Shown one piece after another: positions 44,571-57,594 of a stretch of DNA of 64,000 bases. The position numbers and the translations under genes were made by a program. Position 1 is the stretch's first letter. Each line of letters starts with the position of its first letter. This DNA is from Marsupella aquatica. Taxonomy: Eukaryota; Marchantiophyta. A model generated the notes under the pieces. The model was not told the origin of the DNA. It saw only the letters and a list, made by a program, of their open reading frames with translations, and made no database searches. Location of the stretch: the NCBI GenBank assembly GCA_973895155.1, contig OZ316898.1, forward strand, positions 11,408,001 to 11,472,000, read 5' to 3'.

Positions 44571-47500
44571 ATGGCAGACACATTGTCAGTACTTCTAGGC
44601 GTGGTGCTGACTTCTCTATTTACTCTCTTGGTGCTGCATTACAGCTTGCCCTGGCAAAGACGTGTACACCGCAGCGCTCGGCTTCCGAAGGGAAACTTCG
44701 GTTGGCCTATCATTGGAGAAACACTAGCTCTAAGCCAAGATCCAATCGGGTTTGGGATTTCTCATGTACAAAGGTAATTTGGTATGGAGTACTCAAGTTT
44801 TAAATGATTCTCATTACCAGGGTCATCTTGTACGGTGGAGTACTCTTTTGAATTCATCTCATTTCTTAATCCATCGCTTCGGGTCCCAGCGTCTTGCGGA
44901 CTCCGACCTGGTTACAGTGTCTTTTCTATTCTCAATTTAAAAAAGATGGTGCCGAGACCATAATTATAGCTCGCGAGTAGGATGTCTCTACTGCCATGGG
45001 CTTCGATGCGTATTGCATTTCGTATCATTCTTTCCTGTTATTCATCGCGACAGGATTGTGACGACATTTACTCGACACGAAGGAAATCGTTCGCCTGAGG
45101 AAATCGATAGTGTTAGAATGGACAGTTTCCCTTCCGACATGCCGTCGCAGCCTTCGACGTACTGACTCTCTCGTCCTGCGGGAAAGTCGGCTGCCGTGGT
45201 TTGTTTTCCGTCCGCTTTTGCGGGATGTTGTAATTTCTAGATTATTGGGTCTAGCATCCTCATGCATCACAGTGTATTGTTCTCAGAACCTGCCGTGCGA
45301 GTCCTCCCTGATATCTCAATAAGAATTCACTCTGGTTTTGCTCCATGTTACTTCTCCCCTAGTGTCTGAATGGGAAGGAGTCAGTTACTTCTGACGACCA
45401 TCCTATACCCCAAACCGACACAGGTAAGTTGGAATGGGATGTGAGTTCGAACGACTCCAGTCCCACTCCAGTACAGTACGTCGATGAGTGCCACTGATAT
45501 GGAAGTCACTTCAGTTAACGAAACATCTTGGATGCGCACGTAGATTATGCTACTGTATTGAAATTTAGAGCGAAATACAGTTTGCTTTCTAGAGTTTGAT
45601 AGAATTTAACAATCTGTAGTACTCCTAGCCAGCAGCATGTGCTAGTGTTGATCGACCTGCGAATTTGTATCTCAATGACGCAGGTATGGAAGCATATTCA
45701 AGTCTTCGGTATTTATGCGGAAGACCATACTTGGCACGACTCCCGAGTTTGCGAAATTTGTTTGTACAAACCCCGATACCTTCCCATTGCAATATCCAAA
45801 AAGTTTGGAATTCATTCTCCCCAATTCCGTTCCTGTCGGGGATGGCCCACGCCATGTCGTTATAAAGAAGCACTTCAAAAGGTTCCTGAATCTAGAATCT
45901 CTCGCGAACAGGATCCCAGCACTCGAGAGCCTGATTCTTGAGAATTTAGCTTCTTGGGAAGACAAAGGGACTGTTGCTGCCAGTGACGCGACTCAAGAGG
46001 TACGTGGTCTCTACGTTCTCTTCATTTAAATGAATAATTTCATATGTATCTTAATTAATAGATATGTTCCATCTCAACTAAAGTTTCACAGCAGGTCTCC
46101 AAGGCTTCGTGTTCCACCTTTCCTGAACGCAACTTGCCTTGTATGTGCACAGCTTATTGCAGACACGAGCGCGTATCTTGTACTCGGAGTTAAGAGAATC
46201 CGAAGCACACCAGAAGGAAGGTTGGCAGTGGAAAACATGTTGACCATGATCTCGAGCATTGGCGGTGTACCAATTAACCTTCCAGGAACTGCTCACCACA
46301 AAGGACGTCAGGTGCGCGCGTTTGTCCAAACTATAACTAGGATGAACATTCAGACTGTCTTCAGCCTCACTGGCTTGTGACTCTCGGTTCTGACTCCCCC
46401 CTTGACCATAGATTATATATTACTGAAATCCTGAATGCATCTGAGTTCAAGAGTAAAAAAGCTGAATGCAGCTCGATCAACAGATTTAGAGTGGAACATG
46501 GGTTAGGTACTTTAGCGGAAAAGTGCAAAATCCAGCTCCAAAACCAGCGCATGATTTTAAACAAAAGTAATGCAGCCCCTTAGGAAGAGCAAGAACTGAC
46601 GGTTGGGTCGTCCATGCACGCAGGCAAGAAACGCTGTGAGGTCGTATTTGAAATCCATCGTGGAACAGAGAAAGAGCCAAGAGGGTACCGAGTCTCATAT
46701 GTTAGGAGTCCTGTTAGAAGCTCGAGACAAAGAAAAAGGAGGGGAGGTGCACTATTTGGATGGAGATAAACTGATTGACGAGACAGTTGGAGCTTGGCTT
46801 GCTGCCCTTCAGACCACGGCTGTTACTATGGCATGGACAATGAAGTTTCTCGTGGACTATCCCGACATCTTCAAGCGGATTCAGGTATATGTGGAGCTAG
46901 TACGTTCCACTTTGTTTCTTTGTCTAGCTGGACTCTATCTCCGATCTTCGAAGTGATTGTTCAATTTCTTGGCTGCGCGCGTCTTCAGGAAGGTACATTC
47001 GATTGATCGAAATTAATTTGCCAGTGTTATTAGTTCGACAAGCTCAGAAAACAATCATATCCGTGGCCTTTATTAGTTTCTAGTTCAAATTACCGCCCTT
47101 GCCTAATCAAGAGGCCTTTCGTCACCTGACGCTTCTCCGCCGGTGTGTGATCTCGCACACAAATGTAGCCACCCGAACATGTTTACATGTACGAATCTCA
47201 CACTGTCAAGGATTCTCACGTACCTGTATGGATGATTCTGAGCGTTAAGACGTGCAGGCCGAGCAACAAGAGATTCTTGAAGGCAAAAACTTCTCCGTCG
47301 AAGGGCCAAGACTTACTTGGGAGGATACGAGGAAAATGGTCTATACGGGCAAGGTAAATTGATGTGTCTTAGATATATAGCTACCATATAAATTCCGTTA
47401 AGTCATCCGGTACAGACGTGCTCTGTGTTCGATGGAACATACTAAGAATAGTCCCAGCGACGGCTAAAGGGTGAACTCAAGGCCGTGTGGGAAGGACCCA

Positions 47501-49235
47501 AAGCCGTCCCCTCTGCCGCTTGACAAAGACCCCAGTAGATGGATTGTTCCGTTTGCAATTGCATCTACTGTACTCCACCGATCGATGAACAATGGTGGAA
47601 GAAAATCATAATTTGTACTCAACTCTGGAGTTCGGGTGTGCAGTTCTTCCAAGAAATACAGAGGACACTTTCACTTAGCTTCGTAATTACGAGAAAGGCA
47701 GTTCAAGACATTGTGTACGACGGTGAGCAAATTTCTCCCAGCTTCCACAAACTATTTTCGTGCAATACATCTTTCAGCTGAACTGGTCTGCTATCAGTAC
47801 GTAGTCATGAGATCTCAGTAGCCTGGCAAGGACCACCTCGCACCCACTCAGGGTTCTGGCTGTTACACCTCGAATATATGTGGGCATCTTAGGATCACGT
47901 ACTTCCAAGATAGTCCCATCCGTGCTAGCTGGCCACCTGCCTCGGTTTTGTGAAATGAAGTTGAGTTGGAGACGGTTCCATCGAATGCGAGCTACTTCAT
48001 CTGAGTACCGTTCTAGATTTTAATGTCGTACCTGCAGGTCGCCGTCTAAATTACTGACAGAAGATCTGGAGATGGTTTTAGGCCTAATGAAATTGTCAGC
48101 GAAACTGCTCATCGAATTCACTGAGATGACCAAATTGAACAATTTGCTGTTCAATTGCGCACAGGTTTCCTGATACCGAAGGGGTGGGCAGTGTTTCCGA
48201 TGTCAGGCTTCCTGCACCATGATCCTGCCCACTATGAAGATCCCATGACTTTTAATCCCGACCGATTTGATGTGAGTGCCGCGAAACTTGATCGATTCGT
48301 CTGTATTGTAAAAAACAAATTTATGCTTGACCGGCTGGAGTGATGGAAATGAATCATACCAAAGTGCAGGCTCGTGTAACTTCTGAATTTCTACAACAGC
48401 TTACCGGGCCTTTGTGGGCTCTACTTCCTATGACTTTATGGGTCTCTTTGTACTGTCAATGTCTCTGACTCGGTTTTAGTACACGTAGACTGTGGTCCAC
48501 TCGTCCTGAACATCTGAACATTAGTCCACATCCTAGATTAAGAAGTACTTAGTGGCCTAAACTCTCCTGGTTATCGCTTCAACTGACACGAATACAGCCT
48601 AGCCTTTCCTTATATTTGGCATAGATCCATACTTAGGTGGTGATGTATAGACTTCTTGCTGCAACCTTTGATTGCTGAAATGACAACAAATTCCAGGTTG
48701 CACCCAAACCAAATACCTACCTCCCATTCGGTCAGGAGTACATCGGTGCTTGGGGGAGGAACTTACCAAGGTGGTTGTTAGCATCGTCGTCCATCATCTC
48801 ACCACAAGTTACAAGTAAGTAGTACTCCGACCATGATCTCGTAGAACGAGAGAGAGACCAACAAATTCAGATCATTTAATTCTGTGAATGAGTAGCGCAC
48901 CGCATGAATGATTGGCATGCATGCTTTCGTCATCATTAATTACATCGATCGATTACTGCCTAGTGTTTTCTTATTTGCATATTTTGATATGGGCAAACTT
49001 TCTTTCCTTCCTGTTCTTCAAAAGCAAGTTTTGACCAGCTAAGTTCGCGGGGTACAAGATTCACAACATCGATCTAAGCTTTGCTAAAAAACGTTTCATA
49101 TTCATTGGTAAAGTTGATTTTTTATGCCATTTATACAGATTTGAGAGAGCAGGGCCTGATAGGGGCTCGGTGTACAAAGACTGCTTCCCGAGACTAGTTG
49201 GCGGTTACCCCATCAATGTTTGGCGATGGGCCTAA
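44571..49235 (+). CDS. Cytochrome P450, CYP85 clan, nine exons, three apparent one-base losses
   Basis: Exons: 44571-44773, 45684-45999, 46095-46311, 46624-46884, 47258-47353, 47644-47722, 48165-48271, 48697-48814, 49139-49235; all borders are GT-AG and phases agree if three bases are restored, giving about 498 aa. Visible: N-terminal membrane anchor (residues ~5-28), proline hinge (LPKGNFGWPIIGETL), I helix (WLAALQTTAVTMAWT), K helix E-I-Q-R in place of ETLR, NPDRF, and heme loop HRCLGEEL with its Cys. The three losses are in exon 3 (GG at 46103-46104, CC at 46122-46123) and just before the heme Cys in exon 8 (GG at 48735-48736). The hinge and C-terminal end resemble CYP85-clan enzymes, which oxidise steroids, triterpenes or abscisic acid; the substrate cannot be told. 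It is an ER membrane enzyme if functional, otherwise a young pseudogene. Confidence 0.82.
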
Positions 49236-50640
49236 TGGTGGAGACTGACTATGCTGGAACGAAACACCTTGGCTGACCTGAGATCGCATGAACGAGTAAC
49301 TACTTTAGCATTATGAGAGCATGAGTGCAGGCAGGGTATCAGCCGAATCGAAGTTGATCTTTATCCTGATCTAGCGGATCTACAGTAGCTAGCTCAAAGT
49401 CAATCTACGTAGGGTTGTGTTCGGCGACCTGTTATCTTTGGGGCTCTTACCTGAAGACTAATTGAAGGTGGCCAAATACACTACAACGTCAACAAATCTA
49501 AGAAGGTTTTGGCAGGATGGGTTTCCAGATCGTGTTGGCTTGATTGTCGATAGCTCTACTCTTCCCCTTGCACTACGTTCAACAACATCTATTAGTGAAC
49601 GTTACTTTGACAGGAAATCCAGTACTCCATCAGTACCCAAGTGGTCTGTGATTATAGACAAAATATATTGCTTATGTTCATAGATATATTGCACAGTCAA
49701 GTCATTTTTTTAAAAATGGCTTTTATTGTACTTTCCAATTGGGCTGATATCTTAACCTGAGGATGAAGAAGTTCCATTCTCCTCCTGGCAACATTGCTGA
49801 GCCATTCTGACTACATTATACTGATGGCAATTTTGGGGGCAGTTTTGAAAAATGTGACTTAAAACATCTTGACTATTTTCTCCACAGTATCGTCAAGTCA
49901 TCAACTGCAACACGCCCAACCGGTTGCCCTTCTCTTTTGATGTAGTCTGAGTGATCACTATACCCAGTCAATGGGGATGGGGACGTCTTGGTCCATCAAG
50001 GGACGTCTTGGTCGAGGAATATAATTATAGGACTCTTGGATTGTACCCAAGATTGTTTAAGATAGAATACAAGCTATAATAGATGTGCTAGCTAATTTAT
50101 AATACTTTTTGGCATGGAGTATTAAAGTGTACATAGATTGACTTGAGATACAGGTTTTGGTAGGGAGCGAATAAAACGAGAAGTATTCTAGATTGACATG
50201 AGAAAGGTTTTCTGTTTTTTGCTCTTGAGAGGGGAGTTTCATTTTTTAGGTTAATTTTGTCTTTTCTTCCTACATTTTTCCTTGTATTAATGGTGCTGAA
50301 GGGGAAAAAGCGAGGAAGGGCAGGGACAAGGCAGGGACAAGACCTATTAACACAGTCGTAACCTAATAACCGTTTGCGGCTCACTGTCCATGACAAAACC
50401 TAGATCCATCAGGTTTCACCATTTTTAATATAATTTTCTTAAAATTGTGAAACAAAATCTCACCCTCAGGGAGAAAAATATGAAAAAGTGAGGAACCTTG
50501 GACACTTGTCTTTTTAAATGGACACTGGTGGTTTGAATGAAATACACGGTCACAAAATAGCCCTGCTTTATCGCTCCAATCCCATAGGCTGACGCCTCCC
50601 TCAAAACACACCATTATCATTATGATTATTATTATTGTTA
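49236..50640. other. No gene supported
   Basis: P450 3' flank and intergenic DNA. A repeated phrase GGGACGTCTTGGTC occurs at 49979 and 50000. No ORF with a recognised domain. Confidence 0.5.
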
Positions 50641-51426
50641 TTGTCCCTCGCTCCTCTGTCCGCTCTAGTCCCCTCTCTGCTTCCTTTCCTCTGGTCTGGT
50701 CTGGTCTGGTCTCGTTTCCTAAAACGGACGAAGAGAATCGGTCTCCTTCTTTTTTCTTCGGGAGCAGCTCACGCGTGCTCGAGGACCAGTACACTAGAGT
50801 GTGCGATTTGTCTAGGGGTTGTCGTCTTGTCGATCGCTTGAGAACGAGAACGAGAGCACGCAAAAAGAATTAATGTCGATGGACAAGATTGCTATCAGTT
50901 GTGGACGACGGAGTGGCGCCAGTGGAGTATCGGAGAACGCCAGAGAAGCATGAAGATCGAGCCCTGCTCGTCGCGCCACTAGCAACAACCACGGCACCGT
51001 CATTGCCGCGACGAAAACTGCAGTAGAAATGATGCCTCTCGTTGACGTTCGCATTTTGTGGTAGTTTTGTTTTCCTTTTGCCTATTGTGTGATTGATTGT
51101 GTGGCCGCATGGTCGAACGCTCGAGAAATTCGTCCGACTTCGGTCTCCGGGGCGTTTTGGTTTCTTTCTGTCCGTCTGTTTCCGCCCGTTCCACACCAGA
51201 GACACCAAGGGCAACGCGTGGTGTAGAAACTGGCGGGGTTCGTCAAAATCAGGTTAATCGAGGGAGACACGGAGAATTGCGACTGCATTCAGGCGGTTTT
51301 ACGGTTGTGAGGATCGTCTCCGTTTACGATTAGGAGGAAAGGGGAGCTTTTTGTCGAGAGAGGCTCGGGTTGTTGAGGTCTGGTTGTAGTTTCGTTCGTG
51401 TTTGGTGCTGAAAGGAGGAGGGAGAG
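50641..51426 (+). promoter_or_regulatory. 5' flank and leader of the coiled-coil membrane protein gene
   Basis: CT-rich DNA with four or more TCTGG repeats (about 50692-50712), common near plant transcription starts. An upstream ORF of 26 codons (50873-50953, MSMDKIAISCGRRSGASGVS...) lies in the probable leader. No clear TATA box is seen. Confidence 0.35.
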
Positions 51427-54400
51427 ATGTCTGTGTTCTCGATCACAGCTTTGGACAGGCTGATCGAGTCGGATCGGAAGTCATCGTCGTCGGCGGCGGT
51501 GGCGGCGGCAGTGGCGCGGTTCGAAAATGGATCGACCGCGGTGGAGAGGAAGCAAAGCAACCCGCCCTCGGTCCCGCAGAGAGAAAGAAGACCGCTGTAT
51601 GTCTCTTATCCCTATTCTTCGACTACGTCGTCTGCTGCTTCTTCTCCGCCTCCCCGGCCTCGCTCGCCCTCTCCCACCTCCTTTTCTCCTTCTCCCTACA
51701 TCGTCAATCACAAAAGGCGTGTACCGAACGGCGGTGTGGACTCCAAACGGACTTCTCAACAGAATGGGTTCCATGTTTCAGAGAAGAGTTCTTTTAGCCG
51801 GCCATCCAAATCTCAGGACGAATTTGTGTCGTCGAGGTCTAGCAAGGAGAAGGACATCAGTTCACAGGATCGGCCCTCGAACGGGATTGTTGCTGGAAAT
51901 AATGACAAACAGAGTCAGGATGGACTTGTTGTAAAGGAGCACAACAGTAGGTCGCCTCAGAGTAGTTTAACCCTTGAGTTGCAAGGCAAGAAGACAGTTG
52001 GTATCAATGGGGACAGCATAGATGGAAATTCTTGGTATACCGGCTTCTCGCATAGGAAACCGGAGTCGGACGAAATTTATTTCGACGGCAGCATGGTTTC
52101 AGCAGCGACTGAGGAGAAGACAAAAGGGGCCAAACGAGTAGGAAGCGCCGAGAGAAGAGAAACGAGCTCAAGGACCAATGACCCTCGCGGAAAGAAGAAG
52201 TTGGAGGAAACCCCTGCTGCGGAAGGTAGCAGCAGACCGCGTGTGGGCAATGCAGGCAGCAGTAGTTCGAGTATTTCAGGAGTGTCTGGTGATGCTCGTA
52301 AATCGAGCAATTCGGGTTCGGACGAGTGGTTCGATGCTTCGGAAGGGCTCCCAGGTAATCAATCTATGACTTCTTTCCGTTGATCCGGTTCCTTCATTTG
52401 TGACAAATTTGTAACCCTCAGTCTGAAGTTAAATGGAAAGCAAGATGCCCTAATTGGCATGATCAAGCTACTGTCCCCAAAGGATGATCCACGTGATGCT
52501 CCGTACAATGAGGGACATGCGACTAAGATTCATTTGGCTGCATGATCGCATGCGACTGGAGGAGTTCCAATATGAAAAATTCATATATGGAATTTCCTCT
52601 GCCGCCGAATATCTTTTACTGTAGCGGGTCTCCCCTGGAACAGCTTACGCTTCGTGGACAGTTTTTCTTTCACGTCGGGATTCCAGACGCAATGTCTCCG
52701 AGGTGCTCGGGCGATTCTGTCATTCCCAAGAGAATTCTTTCTCTGTTATTGCGATGCTGCGGAAAGAAAATTAAAGTCTGCCTTCAGGAAAATGAATGAC
52801 TATTGTCATAGAAACCTAAGGTAAGGGGTTCTGTTTACATTTTACTTGCTGACTCTTACATCGCCCTAAAAGGTCAACTTCTTGAGCATGCTCCTTCGCC
52901 GTCCAGATTTTTTTTGTGAACCTTAATTGTGATACCAATTCGAGTGAGCAATACTGGTTGTCTCGACACGCCTTCTGCAGAGCGATGCCCAAGAAAGTCG
53001 CCATTACCATTGCTCTTTTTGCCATCGGGGCTCTCCGGTTGCAGATTTTTCGGTGCTCGAAATGTCTTTTCTGTTAGACTGTTCGGGGCGATAGAGGTCT
53101 TGACAAGAGAGAGTAGCCTTACCTGCTTTGCCTTGTGCGAGAGGCGTTGCTGACATCTTGGACACGCTCAAGTCGTGCGGTGGAATTCCGCTCGTAAGCT
53201 TGCTACTAAATTCAGGATTGAAAATTGGCTGCTATCTGGGTCGTAAGCTAGTGCTATTAATTATTGTCTGCTTCTCGCTGCCAGCGGTAAACGCATTAGG
53301 ACATTGAAATTTTCTGCCTGGCGCGAGAAGCCGTCTGCTACCGTATGTACGCTATCTGGCCTCGGATACTGTTGCAGGGTTCAACTTCATATGGAAGGCG
53401 ACTTCTAAAGTAATGTGTATTTAAAAATGTGCAGATTACTTGAGTGATGATGACTCAAGGAGGAATTGGAGTGACCCTGGTCCAAGTTCAAGGAGCGACC
53501 CTGATTTCAACATAATCCTGCAGTTGAAGGCTGAAATTCAAAGACGCATCTCAGCAGAAGAAGCCAGAGAATCGTTGCAGCATCAACGTGATGGTATGGC
53601 ACAAATGCTCTCTTCGGCCGGGATTTCTGTTCCGCAGTCGGAATTTGGGGCCGTCAAAATAACAGAAACAACTGATAAGGTGCTGGGGGTCTCGGATAGT
53701 GAATCTCAGAGACTAATGATCGCTAGATACGTAGCTGGTGCGGTAGCAACAGGAGCAGTCAAAGCAGAGGCTGAAGCAGAGCTGCAAACTGTACTTGCAG
53801 AAAAAAGTAAAGAAATTGCGAGGTTGAAGGACAAGCTGCAGTACTACGAGGTCGTGAATCATGAGATGTCGCAGAGGAATCAAGAATCAATTGGTATGCG
53901 CACGCGCAGTTCTTTGATTTTGTTGTTTTCTCTGTAGACTAATGGGATGGATTTTCAATCCAAATTGTTGAGCTCCTACATGCTCTGATTGCGTGACTGG
54001 TCAGGCACTCCAGCAGCGAAATGACTAAGGACTCTTGCAAGGTCATTTCGTTAAGGCAGTCTAAAGAGTTGCGAAGAACGCCAATTTTCAAATATAGTTC
54101 AGGCACTTTGATTGGTTAAGAATTCCTAGAATGTCGTGGATAGTTCGTTTGTCGGTGGAGCAGGACTCTTACCTAAAATGGCTGCATCATAACTGCACAG
54201 ATCAGAATTCTGTTGACTCTCTTGCGTTGCCTGTTTGGCGTACTAGAAAGCCTTGGGAGTCTCACTAGATTTAGATGACTGAGCATAAAGTCCTTGTAAC
54301 ATGTGCAGAAAGTGCTCGGCAAAGCAGGAGAAGGCGACAAAGAATACAACGGTTTGTGGTTTTTGGGTTAAGCGCTGCAATATGTGTGGGTGTCTCTGTT

Positions 54401-54538
54401 GCAGCTGTCTATCACTATGCTCCGTGGGAGCATGTAAAGAATCTCAGTACTGGCCAAGTGCTGCCGGAAGGAGAGCAACCCAACCCCGCATCTTTAGAGC
54501 AGGTTGTTGACTTGCAAGAACTGAATCCTGACAACTGA
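51427..54538 (+). CDS. Ser-rich coiled-coil protein with C-terminal membrane segment
   Basis: Three exons, 51427-52354, 53435-53893 and 54309-54538, GT-AG borders and matching phases, giving 538 aa without a break. Residues 1-310 are mostly disordered (Ser, Arg, Pro; polyalanine patch AAVAAAVARF near 25) with a conserved-looking start SVFSITALDRLIESDR and a motif DEWFDASEGLPDYLSDDD at the first exon joint. Residues ~340-380 and ~405-462 are helical with heptads (AELQTVLAEKSKEIARLKDK). A basic cluster (RQSRRRRQRIQRF) precedes one hydrophobic segment (~478-499) and a short 39-residue tail. This suggests a type II or near-tail-anchored membrane protein with a cytosolic coiled coil. It looks like a plant-specific family of unknown function; I cannot give a symbol. 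The start ATG is the first in a long open frame. Confidence 0.85.
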
Positions 54539-55859
54539 ATCAGAATCAATTATAAGCTCTTTTACACATTTTCTGCATAAGTGTAGGTTGTGTAATATTT
54601 TAGTTAAACGTCCATAAATTTTTGTCCGAAACACCATTTTTCTTCGTTAGCCGGACCACTGTGCTCTCGTTCGATTTTATAGGGTTAGGCATCACTATCC
54701 CTTCAGTATAATTGGGGCCAATGACGCCCTATCATAGCCAGTTCATTTGTCTTCTCCAGAAATTTAGCATCGCTGCGTAGTAATGCAGAAAGGTTTAAAT
54801 ATGTTTATATCTTGATATTGATGTGTCAATGTTTCCCGTCGAATACGAGTGTCGTTGCGTCTAAAGGGAAATACCCACAAACGTTCTAGTGATGTACTTA
54901 ATTGGATCATTAGTAATCGAAGTTCATATAAAAGTTATATCTTTGTGGCACATAATTTTTTGCTCTATGCACATACACTCGTGGCTGTCTTCATCATTTC
55001 ATGGAAGTTCTGACTAATGAGGTGCTGATGAATTGGGGATCAGAGAGACAAACTTTGGCTTTGGCATGTAATGGTGCAAAAGGGAGAATCTGTTATAAGA
55101 TATCTCAAATGCAAAGAACATCCAGACAACCAGGCCAAGTCTGTGGAGCCAGAAGTTCTTCAGGAGGATGAATGCACTCTTATGGACACATGTAGTTAGC
55201 CTAGCCAAGTTGCTGCTGCAATGAAGATTGACTATTGAGGCAAGGGGCGTGCCTTAATCACAACACGTGACTTTTGATGATAATCGCAATTTTGTTCTAA
55301 ATTGAGGTTCTGCAATGAGTATCAGATAGAAGGTGAGGAAATCTATCCATTTGGTGATGATCATCCTCCTACAAAGCTAAGCGCAAGTATTCAACTGTGA
55401 TTTTTTATTCGTGCTGCATGAACGGAATCACCAACCCAAAACATCTACGATGCCCTTATGAATGAAGATATTTGAGGGACACACATCTGTACACTAAAGA
55501 GAAAGTCCGAGTTCAATGTATTTCTATTAATTTAAACATGTCTTCATCCACAGTATACGAGAACGGTTGTTCTGAACAGGAAGAGGTTCCACGAGTCTCT
55601 CTTCCCGCTAGAGCTTATGTTATCAGTCGAGATTACAAACAAACGAGATGATAGGATTGCTGCAGAGATTCCCTACTCTCAAAGAATAATTTTATCCAGA
55701 CAAACTTATTAATATATACAATTGTAGCTAACAATGGTCTCTGATTCCCTTTGGAGCATTTTCATCTCTGTTGCACGCCACACGCTCAGAAAATATAAGC
55801 CGTGGCTCTCCTTAAACTTTGCCGTGGCTCTCCCAAACGGGCTCAGCTGTGTCTTCGGA
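54539..55859. other. No gene supported
   Basis: 3' flank of the preceding gene and intergenic DNA. No open frame with a recognised domain. Confidence 0.5.
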
Positions 55860-56340
55860 ATTTGGGGCATAGCAAGCTGACCGTAATTGTCACAGAATCT
55901 CCTGTTATCCAGATATTCCGCGATATTTGCAGTCTCGTGAAATATTGTCTTTTCAATACCCAATGAAAGTCTACTTTTTTAAGGCTATGAAGTGCAGTTT
56001 CATTGTCACAGAATCTCCAGTTATCCAGATATTCCGCCAGCAGTTCCGTGAAAGGTTGTCTCTTCAATACCCAATCAGAGCCACTTCTTTTAAGGCTATG
56101 AAGTGTAGTTTCATGAAACTTTGGGACTCTCCGTATCATATCCAATGAGAGTCTCTACTTCTGTAAGGCTATGAGTGTAGTTTCATGAAACTTTGTGACT
56201 CTCGGTGTCACACGCAATGCGAGTCTCTACTTCTGTAAGGCTCTGGAGTCTCGCGTTACCCAACGAGAGTCACTGCTTCTGTGAAGACTTGTGAAGTCCC
56301 GTTTTATCAAATGAGAGCCTCTGCGGCTGTAAGGAGTGAA
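55860..56340. repeat. Compound tandem repeat (~120 bp and ~66 bp units)
   Basis: CAGAATCTCC-GTTATCCAGATATTCCGC starts two ~122-bp units (55886 and 56008). Then three or four shorter units follow, each with CAATG-GAGTCTCTACTTCTGTAAGGCT and GTGTAGTTTCATGAAACTTT. Divergence rises toward the right end. Confidence 0.75.
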
Positions 56341-57594
56341 ATTCAGGTAACCTCGAATTCCACAGGATAACCTCAATGTGGAAGTTGTCCATAATTTGCA
56401 TTGGGATTTTTACTCATTGTGCTCTGGAATATCAAGTCGCAGTAAACAGTGACACTGGATTCGGAGAGATTCCTAAGAACTTAGAGATTTATCTTGGGAT
56501 GTGGGGCACACGCAAGTGAGGAAAACATGGACAGCATTGGATCCGCGAAATACTGGTGAGGTAGTGCAACCATGGCCTCAGATCAAATTTTGAAGCTCCA
56601 CCATAGTGCCCTCCGTCACAGTAGTCGTTGAAGAGGCACGAAAAAGTGATAGCTGATGATCCTGCTGCTGACGATCGACAACAGTACGAAGACACCTAAT
56701 GATTAGGATCAAAAAGACCTTTCCGTGGAAATGAGGACGGTGAAGATCGATTGTCCTGAATCATTTCGTCCTGATGTAACTTTTGGAATCCTTTCCTTCG
56801 CTGCATGTGCAAACAGTAGCAGACAGATCAGTTATTTAGAAGCAGGTTTGAACGAGCAATGTCCAAGGCTCGTGTGAAATTTAAATAGTCCTGTACTCAG
56901 TCCAAGTCCAGTTTATTGTTCGAGTGTTTCGTTATCGGATTCTCCCATTCTTACCTACCATAGTATAGAATCCGCGATTTGGGCGAGGAAATGAAGAAAA
57001 AGTGGGATCGAAATGATTTCAGCCGTCCGATCCATCTTATCATTTTTCTCAGCAATCCGATCGTGCAAAGTTGGGTTCAACCGACAGTGCTGCAAGTGTA
57101 CCAAAGCTGTCTTTTCAGGGGCATGGAGGCCATCGTCTAGCACGAGGGTTGTTGCAAGGGAGGGAAAGGAGAGGAAAGGGGAAGACCACACAAACTAGAG
57201 GGGTGAGAAAATGGGGGTCTTGAGACTTCACCCTCGCCTCATGCTTCCCACCTCTGCCTAACAATGAAAACATTTTGTGCAACCATAGCTTCACGGCACT
57301 AGGGCTTCTAATATATAAAAACAACTGGCACCTCACGGGAGGCCCGAGAGGCAGGCGGGAGTACCGCAACAGGGTACAACCAGGCAATTATTTTCCGGGG
57401 TATGGGAAAATGAGTGGCCTCACGACACACTGAATGTTATTGTGTTTACTGTGAAGTCGGTGTGAAGTCGGGGCCTCTTACGGTCCCAGGTGTGACTGGT
57501 CGGCCTCACAATCAGTGACCAACCAGTCATGATTGTTCTCCCGAACCACAACACGCCCGGGCACAGTCGAAGCAGAAAAAATGGGCATATTTGA
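56341..57594. other. No gene supported
   Basis: Only short frames without recognised domains. Confidence 0.5.
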
